This document shows, one piece after another, positions 43,346 to 52,217 of a stretch of 64,000 bases of DNA. The notes below the pieces were generated by a model. It saw only the letters and a program-made list of their open reading frames with translations, made no database searches and was not told where the DNA came from. The DNA comes from JAWMQL01 sp033283165 (GTDB lineage: Bacteria; Pseudomonadota; Gammaproteobacteria; Pseudomonadales; Halieaceae), in assembly GCA_033283165.1 (NCBI GenBank), contig JAWMQL010000010.1:129073-193072 (forward strand), read 5' to 3'. A program made the position numbers and the translations under genes. Numbering within the stretch: position 1 is the stretch's first letter; every line of letters starts with the position of its first letter.

Positions 43346-44569
43346 ATGGAAATGACAATTGTTTACGGCGTCGGCATGTTTACCGCGATTGTGCTGGCGT
43401 TGGTGTTACTGATTCTGGCGGCGCGCTCCAGGTTGGTAAGTAGTGGAAACGTCTCCATCGAGATCAACGGTGAAAAGACAATTACCGTACCGGCGGGCGG
43501 CAAGTTATTGCAGACACTGTCCGAGGCCAACCTGTTCCTGCCCTCGGCCTGCGGCGGTGGTGGTACCTGTGCCCAGTGCAAGTGCATCATCAAGGAAGGT
43601 GGCGGTTCGATGCTGCCGACCGAGGAGTCCCACTTCACCCGGCGCGACGCGGCGGAAGGCTGGCGCCTGAGCTGTCAGACCGCGGTCAAGCAGGACATGA
43701 AGATCCAGGTTCCCGAAGAAGTGTTCGGCGTCAAGCAGTGGGAATGCACGGTGGTGTCCAACCCCAACGTTGCGACCTTCATCAAAGAGTTGACCCTGCG
43801 CCTGCCGGAGGGGGAAAACGTCGATTTTCGCGCCGGCGGCTATGTGCAGCTGGAATGCCCGCCTCATCACGTGAAGTACTCCGACTTCGATATCGACGAG
43901 GAGTACCGCGGCGACTGGGAGCGCTTCGGTTTCTTCAAGCTGGAGTCCGTGGTCAAGGAAACCGTGATCCGCGCCTACTCCATGGCCAACTACCCGGAAG
44001 AAAAGGGCCTGGTGAAGTTCAACATCCGGATCGCCACGCCGCCCCCCGGTTCCGTGGGGATTCCCCCCGGCCAGATGTCCTCCTGGGTGTTCGGCCTCAA
44101 GCCGGGTGACAAGGTCACGGTATATGGACCTTTCGGGGAGTTCTTCGCCAAGGAAACCGACGCCGAGATGGTCTTCATCGGCGGCGGCGCCGGCATGGCG
44201 CCCATGCGCTCGCATATTTTCGATCAGCTCAAGCGCCTCCATAGCAAGCGCAAGATTTCTTTCTGGTACGGGGCACGCTCCCTGCGCGAGATGTTCTACC
44301 AGGATGAGTACGACCAACTGGCCGCTGAAAACGATAATTTCGAGTGGCACGTGGCCCTGTCCGACCCGCAGCCGGAAGACAACTGGGACGGACTGACCGG
44401 TTTTATCCACAATGTACTGTACGACGAGTACCTGAAAGACCACCCGGCTCCAGAAGACTGCGAGTACTACATGTGCGGGCCGCCGATGATGAACGCCGCC
44501 GTGATCCAGATGCTGACGGATCTCGGTGTAGAGCCGGAGAACATCCTGCTCGATGACTTCGGGGGCTGA
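43346..44569 (+). CDS. nqrF: Na+-translocating NADH:quinone reductase subunit F
   Basis: A 407-residue NADH-oxidising subunit. An N-terminal helix (MFTAIVLALVLLILAA) anchors a plant-type 2Fe-2S domain with C69, C75, C78 and C110, followed by a ferredoxin-reductase-like FAD domain (VIRAYSMANYPEE) and an NADH domain (GGGAGMAPMRSHIFDQL, YYMCGPPMMNAAV, ending LLDDFGG). Electrons enter the complex here. It is the last structural gene; a terminator-like hairpin follows about 35 bp after the stop. Confidence 0.97.
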   Translation: MEMTIVYGVGMFTAIVLALVLLILAARSRLVSSGNVSIEINGEKTITVPAGGKLLQTLSEANLFLPSACGGGGTCAQCKCIIKEGGGSMLPTEESHFTRRDAAEGWRLSCQTAVKQDMKIQVPEEVFGVKQWECTVVSNPNVATFIKELTLRLPEGENVDFRAGGYVQLECPPHHVKYSDFDIDEEYRGDWERFGFFKLESVVKETVIRAYSMANYPEEKGLVKFNIRIATPPPGSVGIPPGQMSSWVFGLKPGDKVTVYGPFGEFFAKETDAEMVFIGGGAGMAPMRSHIFDQLKRLHSKRKISFWYGARSLREMFYQDEYDQLAAENDNFEWHVALSDPQPEDNWDGLTGFIHNVLYDEYLKDHPAPEDCEYYMCGPPMMNAAVIQMLTDLGVEPENILLDDFGG

Positions 44570-44603
44570 ACAAAGGGGCCGGGCCCCTTATCCAGGCGAG
44601 ACG

Positions 44604-44627
44604 AAAAGGGGGGCTGCCCCCTTTTTT
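44604..44627 (+). terminator. Terminator-like hairpin after nqrF
   Basis: AAAAGGGGGG-CTG-CCCCCTTTTTT: a GC-rich five-pair stem flanked by A and T runs, so it could stop transcription in both directions. Its T-run abuts the first possible apbE start codon (44628), so it probably attenuates rather than separates apbE. Confidence 0.75.
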
Positions 44628-44645
44628 ATGTACGGGATGTACGGT

Positions 44646-45767
44646 ATGCCCGGTAAAGCGGGGCACGCTGCGTCGCGGGGGGCAGGACAGCGTGCCCCGC
44701 TTTATCGGGTACGCCGGGAGCGACGGCCTTGGCTTCGGCTATGGCTCGTACTGTTCGCCGGCCTGCTGCTGTCAGCCTGTGCCCCCCAGCGCGACCCGGT
44801 GCGACTGGAAGGCAGCACGATGGGTACCAGCTGGCATGTGACCTACATTCCCGGGCACAGTCCACTGGCCAGCGCCGATGTGCGGGCCGGCATCCAGGCG
44901 CAGCTGGCCGCGGTAGAGGACAGTATGTCGACCTATATCGGGGAATCCGAAATCAGCCGTTTCAACCGGCAGCCCGTGGGTGAGTGGTTGGCGCTGTCTC
45001 CCGACTTTGTCACCGTGCTGCGGGCAGCACTCAAGGTTGGCCAGTCCAGTGACGGCGCCTACGACGTTACCGTGGCGCCACTGGTCAATCGCTGGGGTTT
45101 CGGTCCCGATCCCCTGCGCGGGCAGCCGCCATCAGGCGAGGAGGTGCAGGCACTGCTGCAGCAGGTGGGCCAGGACAAGTTGGAACTGGATGCGGAGAAT
45201 GCCAGGCTGCGCAAGCGAGCGCCGGTGAGTATCGATTTTTCCTCCATAGCCAAGGGCTATGGGGTAGACCGTGTGGCCGAGTACCTGCTGCAGCAACAAA
45301 TTGACGATTTCATGGTCGAAGTAGGCGGAGAAATTCGATTGTCCGGTGTCAGCCCGAGGGGCGATTTGTGGCGTATCGCAGTGGAACAGCCGGATCCGGC
45401 GGGGCGCTCCATGGCCACGGCCGTGGCACTGACCGACCGCGCCGTGGCCACCTCGGGTGACTACCGCAATTTCTTCGAACTGGATGGCAGGCGGTACTCC
45501 CACAGTATCGACCCGCGCACCGGCTACCCGGTCCTGCACGACCTGGTGTCGGTAACCGTCATCCACGACAGCGCCATGCTGGCCGACGCCTGGGCCACCG
45601 CGCTAATCGTGCTGGGCGGCGAACAGGCCAGGGCGGTGGCGGAGGCCAACGGTTTGGCGGTATATTTCATCAGGCGACACGGAGATGAATTTATCGCCAC
45701 TCACAGCAGCGCCTATTGGGTCTATGCCAACTCGGTGAAGCTGCAGCAGGAGCCATGGGAATCATGA
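44646..45767 (+). CDS. apbE: FAD:protein FMN transferase ApbE (lipoprotein)
   Basis: A 373-residue (from ATG 44646) ApbE that attaches FMN to Thr of NqrB and NqrC. A lipoprotein signal peptide (WLRLWLVLFAGLLLSAC) ends in a lipobox cysteine. The catalytic domain shows LEGSTMGTSWHVTY, EDSMSTYIGESEISRFNR, IDFSSIAKGYGVDRVAEYL, MVEVGGEIRLSG, TSGDYRNFFELDGRRYSHSIDPRTGYP and DAWATAL. The N-terminus is unsettled: ATG codons at 44628, 44637 and 44646 are in frame and none has a good ribosome site. A strong inverted repeat lies inside the first 22 codons. It overlaps nqrM by ATGA. Confidence 0.9.
   Translation: MPGKAGHAASRGAGQRAPLYRVRRERRPWLRLWLVLFAGLLLSACAPQRDPVRLEGSTMGTSWHVTYIPGHSPLASADVRAGIQAQLAAVEDSMSTYIGESEISRFNRQPVGEWLALSPDFVTVLRAALKVGQSSDGAYDVTVAPLVNRWGFGPDPLRGQPPSGEEVQALLQQVGQDKLELDAENARLRKRAPVSIDFSSIAKGYGVDRVAEYLLQQQIDDFMVEVGGEIRLSGVSPRGDLWRIAVEQPDPAGRSMATAVALTDRAVATSGDYRNFFELDGRRYSHSIDPRTGYPVLHDLVSVTVIHDSAMLADAWATALIVLGGEQARAVAEANGLAVYFIRRHGDEFIATHSSAYWVYANSVKLQQEPWES
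44649..44709. repeat. 22-bp inverted repeat over the predicted start of apbE
   Basis: Arms 44649-44670 and 44688-44709 are reverse complements except for one position that would be a G-U pair in RNA. The loop is 17 nt. It lies 22 bp after the nqrF terminator hairpin and covers the first codons of apbE, between the likely start codon and the lipoprotein signal. It may limit translation of apbE or be an inserted palindromic element. Confidence 0.8.
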
Positions 45768-45997
45768 CAATATTTCTACTCAGTGCGCTGGTTATCGGCC
45801 TGGTCATCGCAGGAATGGCTATCGGGGTGATCATGGGCCGGCAACCGATCAAGGGCTCCTGTGGCGGCCTCGGGTCGCTGGGGATCGACAGCAAGTGCGA
45901 GATATGCGGCGGTGATCCCCAGCGCTGTGACGAGGAGACCCGCGACGGCGAGGTGGGCCGTAACAACCCCGGTCTTTATTATCCCGCCGATCGCTGA
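45764..45997 (+). CDS. nqrM: Na+-NQR maturation protein NqrM
   Basis: A 77-residue protein with one N-terminal membrane helix (TIFLLSALVIGLVIAGMAIGVIM) and four conserved cysteines (GSCGGLG, KCEICGGDPQRC). NqrM delivers iron for the NqrD/NqrE centre and is required for assembly of the complex. ATG 45764 overlaps the apbE stop; ATG 45755 would add three residues but leaves only 2 bp after AGGAG. The pairing with apbE after nqrF is the usual order. Confidence 0.93.
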   Translation: MTIFLLSALVIGLVIAGMAIGVIMGRQPIKGSCGGLGSLGIDSKCEICGGDPQRCDEETRDGEVGRNNPGLYYPADR

Positions 45998-46015
45998 TCC
46001 GGGGGTTACCGCCTG

Positions 46016-47254
46016 ATGGCGCGATTCGCCCTGTTCGTCGGCCTGCGCTACAGTTTCAGTCGCAAACGCCAGCGTTTCACCGCGGTGATCGCCATGGTCT
46101 CCATGCTCGGCATGGTGCTCGGTGTTACCAGCCTGATTACCGTCCTGGCCGTGATGAACGGGTTTGCCGGCGAATTGCGCGGCCGGATCCTGTCGCTGGT
46201 ACCTCACGGTTACGTCGAGGCCCGCGACGGGGCGGGGCTGACCGGGTGGCAGGCCCTGCGAGAACAGCTGATCGCCGTCGACGGGGTCGACGCGGCATCT
46301 CCCTACATTACCGACAAAGTGATCCTCGGGAGCGGGCGTATGCTGCGCGGTGCGGTACTCACCGCTATCGACCCGGAACTGGAGGGCGCGGTATCGCGGG
46401 TGCCCGAAACCATGGTGGCGGGCAGCCTGGCCGCACTGAACGAGCAGCGCTTTGGCGTTGTACTTGGTTCCGCACTGGCCCGCATGCTGCGCGTTGGCCC
46501 CGGCGACAGTGTGCAGGTCACCGTGCCGCGTTTGACGGTTACGCCCCTCGGCCTCTTTCCCCGCAGTAAACGCCTCACCGTGGTTGGCCTGTTCGAGATC
46601 GGCGCCCAGCCTGATGCCTACCAGGCCTATGTATCGCTCGCTACCGGGCAGAAGTTGTTGGGACAGGGGGTAGACGGCCTGCAGGTTCACACCGCGGACC
46701 TTTTCCGGGCGCCGCAAATCATGGCCTCGCTGGCCCCCTCCCTGGCCGGGGACCTGCAGGTACGGGACTGGAGCCAGACCCAGGGCACCTTGTTCCGGGC
46801 AGTGAAGATGGAAAAAATCATGGTCGGCCTGCTGTTGCTCAGTGTGGTTGCGGTGGCCGCGTTCAATATCGTGTCGACACTGGTGATGTCGGTCGCGGAA
46901 AAGCGCCGGGATATCGCGGTATTGCGCACCATGGGTGCCCGGGCCCGTTCCATCATGGCGATTTTTGTCGCCCACGGACTCGCACTGGCCGGGGTGGGCA
47001 TTGGTTTGGGCGCCCTGTTAGGGGTGGTGCTGGCATTGAATGTCGCCGATATTACCGCCTTCCTGGAGCGTATCCTGGGCGTGAAACTGTTCGATCCCTC
47101 GGTCTACTTCATCAGTGAGTTACCCGCGAAACTCCTGTGGTCTGACGTGGCCCTGGTCGTCTCCGCGTCCCTGTTGCTGAGCCTGCTGGCCTCCCTCTAT
47201 CCCGCCTGGCGGGCGGCCCGGGTGGCCCCGGCAGAGGTCCTGCGTTATGAGTGA
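46016..47254 (+). CDS. lolC: Lipoprotein-releasing ABC transporter permease (LolC/LolE family)
   Basis: A 412-residue permease: N-terminal helix after FVGLRYSFSRKRQRFTAVIAMVSMLGMVLGV, a large periplasmic domain, and three C-terminal helices (KIMVGLLLLSVVAVAAFNIVSTLVMSV, AIFVAHGLALAGVGIGLGALLG, LLSLLASLYPAWRAARVAPAEVLRYE). With LolD it extracts mature lipoproteins from the inner membrane and passes them to LolA. It overlaps lolD by 8 bp. Assignment to LolC rather than LolE rests on gene order. Confidence 0.92.
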   Translation: MARFALFVGLRYSFSRKRQRFTAVIAMVSMLGMVLGVTSLITVLAVMNGFAGELRGRILSLVPHGYVEARDGAGLTGWQALREQLIAVDGVDAASPYITDKVILGSGRMLRGAVLTAIDPELEGAVSRVPETMVAGSLAALNEQRFGVVLGSALARMLRVGPGDSVQVTVPRLTVTPLGLFPRSKRLTVVGLFEIGAQPDAYQAYVSLATGQKLLGQGVDGLQVHTADLFRAPQIMASLAPSLAGDLQVRDWSQTQGTLFRAVKMEKIMVGLLLLSVVAVAAFNIVSTLVMSVAEKRRDIAVLRTMGARARSIMAIFVAHGLALAGVGIGLGALLGVVLALNVADITAFLERILGVKLFDPSVYFISELPAKLLWSDVALVVSASLLLSLLASLYPAWRAARVAPAEVLRYE

Positions 47255-47924
47255 GATTGTGCTGGAATGCCGTGCGCTGGGCCGGGTCTACCAGGACGGC
47301 GAACGCAAGGTGCCGGTGCTGGACGGGGTCAACCTGCAATTGACCGCGGGCGAAAAAATCGCCGTGGTGGGTGCGTCCGGGTCCGGCAAGTCCACCCTGC
47401 TCAACCTGTTGGGCGGCCTGGATGCGCCGACCAGTGGCCAGGTGTTGATGGGGGGCGAGGACCTGGCCACACTCACTGAGGAGCGCCTGTGCCAGCTGCG
47501 CAATCGGCAACTGGGCTTCGTCTACCAGTTCCACCACCTGCTGCCGGAATTCGATGCCCGGGAAAACGTCGCGATGCCCCTGCTGATCGGCGCCTGCGGC
47601 CGGGCGGAGGCGCTGGACCGGGCCGAGCAGGTGCTGGCGCGAGTGGGTATGTCGCATCGCCTGACCCACCGTCCGGCGCAACTGTCCGGGGGTGAGCGCC
47701 AGCGGGTGGCGATTGCGCGGGCGCTGGTTTGCGGACCGGACTGCGTCCTCATGGACGAGCCCACGGGTAACCTCGACCCCGATGCGGCGGCCCAGGTGCT
47801 GGAGCTGATCGACCAACTGGGCCAGGCCGACTCTGCCTTTGTCGTGGTCACTCACGACCCGGCCATCGCCGCCCACATGCACCGCACTCTGGTTCTGCAG
47901 GGCGGCCAATTGGTGGAGCAGTAG
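47247..47924 (+). CDS. lolD: Lipoprotein-releasing system ATP-binding protein LolD
   Basis: A 225-residue ABC ATPase: Walker A VVGASGSGKSTLLNLLGG, Q-loop FVYQFHHLLPEFDARENV (the LLPEF text is typical of LolD), signature LSGGERQRVAIARAL, Walker B CVLMDEPTGNLD and H-loop VTHDPAIA. It powers the LolCDE extractor. It overlaps the upstream permease gene and lies 2 bp before the downstream permease. Confidence 0.96.
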   Translation: MSEIVLECRALGRVYQDGERKVPVLDGVNLQLTAGEKIAVVGASGSGKSTLLNLLGGLDAPTSGQVLMGGEDLATLTEERLCQLRNRQLGFVYQFHHLLPEFDARENVAMPLLIGACGRAEALDRAEQVLARVGMSHRLTHRPAQLSGGERQRVAIARALVCGPDCVLMDEPTGNLDPDAAAQVLELIDQLGQADSAFVVVTHDPAIAAHMHRTLVLQGGQLVEQ

Positions 47925-47926
47925 CG

Positions 47927-49174
47927 GTGAACGGCCGCGAAACCTGGCGCATAGCTCTGCGCAACACCTTCGCCTTTGGCCGCGGTTATCTCTCGACCTT
48001 CCTGTCCTCCCTGTCCATGGCGGGCCTGGTGCTCGCGGTCAGCCTGCTGATTACCGTACTGTCGGTGATGAATGGGTTCGACAAGGAGATGCGGGAGCGC
48101 ATCCTGGCCCTGGTCCCGCACGTGACTGTCTACTACCACACCCCGCTCGCCGACTGGCAGCCACTCCGGGAGCAGCTGGCGCAGCATCCGGGGGTGACCT
48201 CGGTCGAGCCGTTCGTCGAGGTTGACGCGCTGATTATGCACGGCACGCGGATCGAAACCGCCCGTGGGATTGGCCTCGACACGACCGCCCTGGGTGAAGA
48301 CGCCGCGCTGTGGTCGATGATAGCCCCGGCGCAGGTGCAGGCTTTCCGGGAGGATCCCGCGGGGCTGGTGCTGGGTCGCGGCGTCGCGTCGCGGTTGGGG
48401 GTAAACCCCGGGGACCAACTCACCGTCCTGGTGCCCGGAGGGGGCGACACCCTGTCAGCCCGCGACGCGCGCTTCGAGGCGGTTACCCTGCGGGGAGTGC
48501 TGGACTCCAGTACCGAGCTGGACCAGTCCGCCGCGTTCCTGAATTTGCCGCTGGCATCCAGGCTCGCCGGTCACGAGGGTTCGGTCACCGGCCTGAGACT
48601 GAGCGTCCGCGACCTGTTCGGTGTGTCCTCCCTCGGTTGGGAAGTCCTGAACCAGTTGCCCCCCGGGTTTTACACCACCAACTGGATGATGACCCATGGC
48701 AACCTGTACTCGGCGATCCAGCTGTCGCGGGACCTGGTGACCATACTGCTGCTGTCCATCATCGCGGTCGCGGCGTTTAACGTGGTCTCATCGCTGGTCC
48801 TGGTGGTATTCGACAAGCAGGGCAGCATCGCTATCCTGCGCACACTCGGGGCCGGCCCGCGCGACATCGCGCTGCTGTTCGTTATCCAGGGGGGACTGAT
48901 CGGGCTGGTCGGGGTCGGCCTGGGCAGTCTGTTCGGGATTTTGTTGAGCCTGTCGGTACCGAAACTGGTGTTGGCCCTGGAGGGCTGGCTGGGTTTCCGG
49001 TTCCTCGACACCGACGTTTATCCGGTGTCCTTCCTGCCGGTGGACCTGCTGCCGGGAGACATTCTGCTGGTGGGGGGCACGGCGCTTGTGATGTGCCTGC
49101 TGGCCGCACTCTACCCGGCTCTGCGGGCGGCGCGCCTGGCGCCGGCCCTGATCCTGCAGCAGGAGCGCGCCTAG
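47927..49174 (+). CDS. lolE: Lipoprotein-releasing ABC transporter permease (LolE/LolC family)
   Basis: A 415-residue paralogue of the first permease: WRIALRNTFAFGRGYLSTFLSSLSMAGLVLAVSLLITVLSVMNG at the N-terminus, a periplasmic domain, then FNVVSSLVLVVFDKQGSIAILRTLGAGPRDIALLFVIQG and a last helix ending LYPALRAARLAPALILQQ. GTG 47927 is the only start near lolD. The stop overlaps by 4 bp the stop of the convergent DUF2062 gene, leaving no room for a separate terminator. Confidence 0.92.
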   Translation: MNGRETWRIALRNTFAFGRGYLSTFLSSLSMAGLVLAVSLLITVLSVMNGFDKEMRERILALVPHVTVYYHTPLADWQPLREQLAQHPGVTSVEPFVEVDALIMHGTRIETARGIGLDTTALGEDAALWSMIAPAQVQAFREDPAGLVLGRGVASRLGVNPGDQLTVLVPGGGDTLSARDARFEAVTLRGVLDSSTELDQSAAFLNLPLASRLAGHEGSVTGLRLSVRDLFGVSSLGWEVLNQLPPGFYTTNWMMTHGNLYSAIQLSRDLVTILLLSIIAVAAFNVVSSLVLVVFDKQGSIAILRTLGAGPRDIALLFVIQGGLIGLVGVGLGSLFGILLSLSVPKLVLALEGWLGFRFLDTDVYPVSFLPVDLLPGDILLVGGTALVMCLLAALYPALRAARLAPALILQQERA

Positions 49175-49731
49175 CTCCGTTTGTCAGCTTCCGCCGCAGC
49201 CCTCAGCGCCGCGGCCTGTCGACGTCGGCGGGCCCGCCGCCGCCACTGGCTGGCCACCCGCCAGCGCCACAGCATATTGATCGCAAAGTAGCCGGCGGAT
49301 CCGAACAGGGTGCCGCAGACCAGGCAGCCCAGCACCAGCGGGCGCCAGATTGATTCGAGGCTGTTCTCTATCCAGGCCAGGCTCAGTTCGAACTGCACCG
49401 CCTTTACCGGCACATTGATGATCATCGCGCCCACCTTGTAGGCCAGGTAGAAGATGGCCGGCATGGTCAGTGGGTTCGTGATCCAGACCAGTCCCACTGA
49501 CAGTGGCAGGTTGCAACGCAGTAACAGTGCCAGTATCGCCGCTAACACCATCTGACCTGGTATGGGCTGGAAAGCCACGAACAGGCCGACGAAGAAGGCC
49601 ATGGAGGCAGAGTACCGGGTGATATGCCAGAGGTTCGGTTCAAATACCCACTCACCCAGCAGGCGCAACAGGCGAAACTCGCGCAGGCGTGCGGGGCTGG
49701 GGGCAAATTGCTTCAGGGTCTTCCTTGGCAT
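49171..49731 (-). CDS. DUF2062 domain-containing membrane protein
   Basis: A 186-residue protein with three or so hydrophobic segments: SMAFFVGLFVAFQPIPGQMVLAAILALLLRCNLP, LSVGLVWITNPLTMPAIFYLAYKVG and a later helix near GCLVCGTLFGSAGYFAINML, with a very basic C-terminus (RRRARRRRQAA). The P-G-Q and NPLTMP motifs mark DUF2062. Function unknown. It is common beside lolCDE and comEC in gammaproteobacteria. It is convergent with lolE and divergent from comEC. Confidence 0.88.
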   Translation of the reverse strand: MPRKTLKQFAPSPARLREFRLLRLLGEWVFEPNLWHITRYSASMAFFVGLFVAFQPIPGQMVLAAILALLLRCNLPLSVGLVWITNPLTMPAIFYLAYKVGAMIINVPVKAVQFELSLAWIENSLESIWRPLVLGCLVCGTLFGSAGYFAINMLWRWRVASQWRRRARRRRQAAALRAAAEADKRS

Positions 49732-49843
49732 GGCCTCGATGATCGAATTGGACGTGTAACGCCCGATAGCGCTGTGTTGAACTGGTCAACGGGGCTGCGC
49801 GGGCGGCCCCGGCATTATGCCCTGAATTTTTAGGCTTCACTAT

Positions 49844-52150
49844 ATGCATGCGTGGATCGCTGGCTGGGTCCTGGGCCTCGCGCTGCCGGCCGGGTTTCCG
49901 GCGCTGCCGGGGTTGCTCGCACTGGCCGGCCTCGGTCTGGCCGGCCTGGTGCTCACGGTGTTGCGCAGCCCGACCTGCTGGCTGTTGGGCGGTCTCCTGC
50001 TGGGCCTGGTCTGGTCTTGCGGGTATGGCCAGCGGCTGCTGGTAAACCGCCTGACGGGCGCCTGTGAGGCGGCGGTAATCGGGACCGTGGCCAGCCTGCC
50101 ACGGCGCAGTCTAATACGGGAAGGGGTACCGCGGCAGCGCTTCGAATTTCGCCCGGAGCGGCTGGAGGGCGATTTCTGTGGCACGCCCCGGCGCCTGCTG
50201 TTGTCCTACTACGGTGCGGCCGAGGTTCGTCCCGGCCAGCGCTGGCGCTTCCCGGTGGTTCTGCTGCCGCCCTGGGGGCTGGTCAACCGGGGATCTTTCA
50301 ATATGCAGTCCTGGTATGCCCAGAGCGGGATTGACGCCGTAGGCCGGGTCCGCGGCGAGGGCGTGCTGCTGGAGGAGGGCGGTGGCGGCTGGTACAGCCG
50401 CTTGCAGCGACTGCGCTGGCGGATCAGCCGGGAGCTGTCCTCGCTAGCGCTCGAACCGGTGCCGATCGCGGTACTGCAGGCACTGACCGTGGCCGATCGC
50501 AGCGGTATCGATGCGCCTCTCTGGCAGCGCCTGCAGCAGTTCGGTATCAATCACCTGCTGGTGATCTCCGGGCTGCATATCGGTCTGGTGGCGGGCCTGG
50601 CCCTGTTGCTGGGTGCGGCGCTGGGCCGTTGCTGGCTGCTGGTCAGGCCCGACTCGGCCTGCCTGCGCTGGCTACCCGGTCTCGGAGCGTTGGTCGTGGC
50701 AGGTATTTACACCGGCCTGGCGGGCTTTACCCTGGCCACCGTGCGAGCCTACCTCATGCTCTGCTGCCTGCTGCTTTGCCTGCTGCGTTCCAGGCCGTCA
50801 TCGGCCTGGACAGCGCTGTTGCTGGCGGCCTTTTGCATTTTGTTGCAGAACCCGTTGGCGATACTGTCCAGCGGGACCTGGTTGTCCTTCAGTGCGGTGG
50901 CCGCGTTGTTGTGGCTGGGTCAATGGCGACCGCGGCTTAACCGGGGCTACCAGCTGCTGCTCGCCCACCTGTTCATGGCCCTGGTAATGGTGCCGCTGGG
51001 CGCCTGGTGGTTCGGCGGCTTCAGCCTGTTGTCTGCGCCGGCCAACCTGGTCCTCGTGCCGCTGGTCGGGTGGTTGCTGGTGCCCCTGGCGCTCTCGGGC
51101 GCAGGGCTGTTCCTGCTGGTGGGAACCGGTCACCAAAGCCTGTGGCAGCTGGCGGGCCAGGGGATCGACCGGGTGTTGCAGGCGTTGGATCTGGCGGCCA
51201 TGGCCAGCCCTGTCGCCCCGTTCCAGCCGCTGGTCGCGGGGCTGTTGCCCGTACTGTGCGCTGCCCTGGCGGTGGCCCTGGTAGTGATCCCCGTTGGTGC
51301 CTGGCGCTGGTGTGTCGCAGTGCTGTTATGCCTGCCATTGGCACTGCCGCCACGCAATGAGGATCCTCAGCTGCTGATGAACCTGGCGGTGCTGGATGTG
51401 GGACAGGGGACTGCCGTGGTGTTGCGCAGCGCAGGACACACCCTCGTTTACGACACCGGTGGCGGGGATCCGGCGGGCCTCAATCTCGCCGCCTCGGTGC
51501 TGCTGCCGTACCTGCGCCAGGCGGGGGTAAAAACCATCAATACCCTGGTCATCAGCCATCCCGATACGGACCACAGTGCGGGGATGCAGACCGTGCTGGA
51601 TACCCTGCCGGTGGCCCGGCTGTTTGTGACCCCGGGGCAGGACTCGCCTGCCGGGGCCCTGCCCGGCCGGACCCTGCCATGCCTGGCGGGGACTGCCTGG
51701 CGCTGGCCGTCCGGCGTCAGTTTCCAGTTTCTGGCGCCGGTTCGGGAGCCGGGTTTGAGCAGCAACGACAGCTCCTGTGTACTGCGAGTCGAGGGTGGTG
51801 GGTGGTCGGCGCTGTTGCCTGGAGATATCAGTGCCGAACGGGAGCGGCAGCTGTTGCGATACTGGCAGGGCGCCGTTGCCAGCAAACTGCTGCTGGCCGC
51901 ACATCATGGCAGCAACAGCTCCAGCGGTACGGCCTGGTTGAAGCACATCGATCCAGGCGAGACCGTATTCACCCGCGGCTTCGGCAACCGGTTCGGCCAC
52001 CCCCATCCCGCAGTGGTGCAGCGGGTGCGTGATCTCGCGATCGACACGGGTGACACGGCCCTGGAGGGCGCCGTCGAATACCGCGTCTACCGCGACGGGC
52101 GAGTGCAGCGAGAGGCGCTGCGGGAGCAGCGCCGGCGGTACTGGATGTAG
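49844..52150 (+). CDS. comEC: DNA internalization protein ComEC/Rec2
   Basis: A 768-residue membrane protein with all three ComEC parts: an N-terminal DUF4131/OB-like domain, the competence domain with many helices (FGINHLLVISGLHIGLVAGLALLLG), and a C-terminal metallo-beta-lactamase domain (VLDVGQGTAVVLRSAGHTLVYDTGGG, SHPDTDHSAGM, LLLAAHHGSNSSSG). It forms the inner membrane channel for transforming DNA and the nuclease-like domain may degrade one strand. The intact gene suggests the host could be competent. The start is taken as ATG 49844; no strong ribosome site is visible. Confidence 0.94.
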   Translation: MHAWIAGWVLGLALPAGFPALPGLLALAGLGLAGLVLTVLRSPTCWLLGGLLLGLVWSCGYGQRLLVNRLTGACEAAVIGTVASLPRRSLIREGVPRQRFEFRPERLEGDFCGTPRRLLLSYYGAAEVRPGQRWRFPVVLLPPWGLVNRGSFNMQSWYAQSGIDAVGRVRGEGVLLEEGGGGWYSRLQRLRWRISRELSSLALEPVPIAVLQALTVADRSGIDAPLWQRLQQFGINHLLVISGLHIGLVAGLALLLGAALGRCWLLVRPDSACLRWLPGLGALVVAGIYTGLAGFTLATVRAYLMLCCLLLCLLRSRPSSAWTALLLAAFCILLQNPLAILSSGTWLSFSAVAALLWLGQWRPRLNRGYQLLLAHLFMALVMVPLGAWWFGGFSLLSAPANLVLVPLVGWLLVPLALSGAGLFLLVGTGHQSLWQLAGQGIDRVLQALDLAAMASPVAPFQPLVAGLLPVLCAALAVALVVIPVGAWRWCVAVLLCLPLALPPRNEDPQLLMNLAVLDVGQGTAVVLRSAGHTLVYDTGGGDPAGLNLAASVLLPYLRQAGVKTINTLVISHPDTDHSAGMQTVLDTLPVARLFVTPGQDSPAGALPGRTLPCLAGTAWRWPSGVSFQFLAPVREPGLSSNDSSCVLRVEGGGWSALLPGDISAERERQLLRYWQGAVASKLLLAAHHGSNSSSGTAWLKHIDPGETVFTRGFGNRFGHPHPAVVQRVRDLAIDTGDTALEGAVEYRVYRDGRVQREALREQRRRYWM

Positions 52151-52180
52151 CTTCTCTTTCGCGCTTCCGGGGCCTGTGCG

Positions 52181-52186
52181 TATAAT
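52181..52186 (+). promoter_or_regulatory. Possible -10 element for exbB-exbD-msbA-lpxK-kdsB
   Basis: TATAAT lies 31 bp before the exbB start, in the 67-bp space after comEC. The -35 at 17 bp (TTCGCG) is poor. This is the last gap over 40 bp before kdsB, so it is the natural place for a promoter. Confidence 0.4.
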
Positions 52187-52217
52187 GTCGCGAACGGGAC
52201 GGATACGGAATAATATT

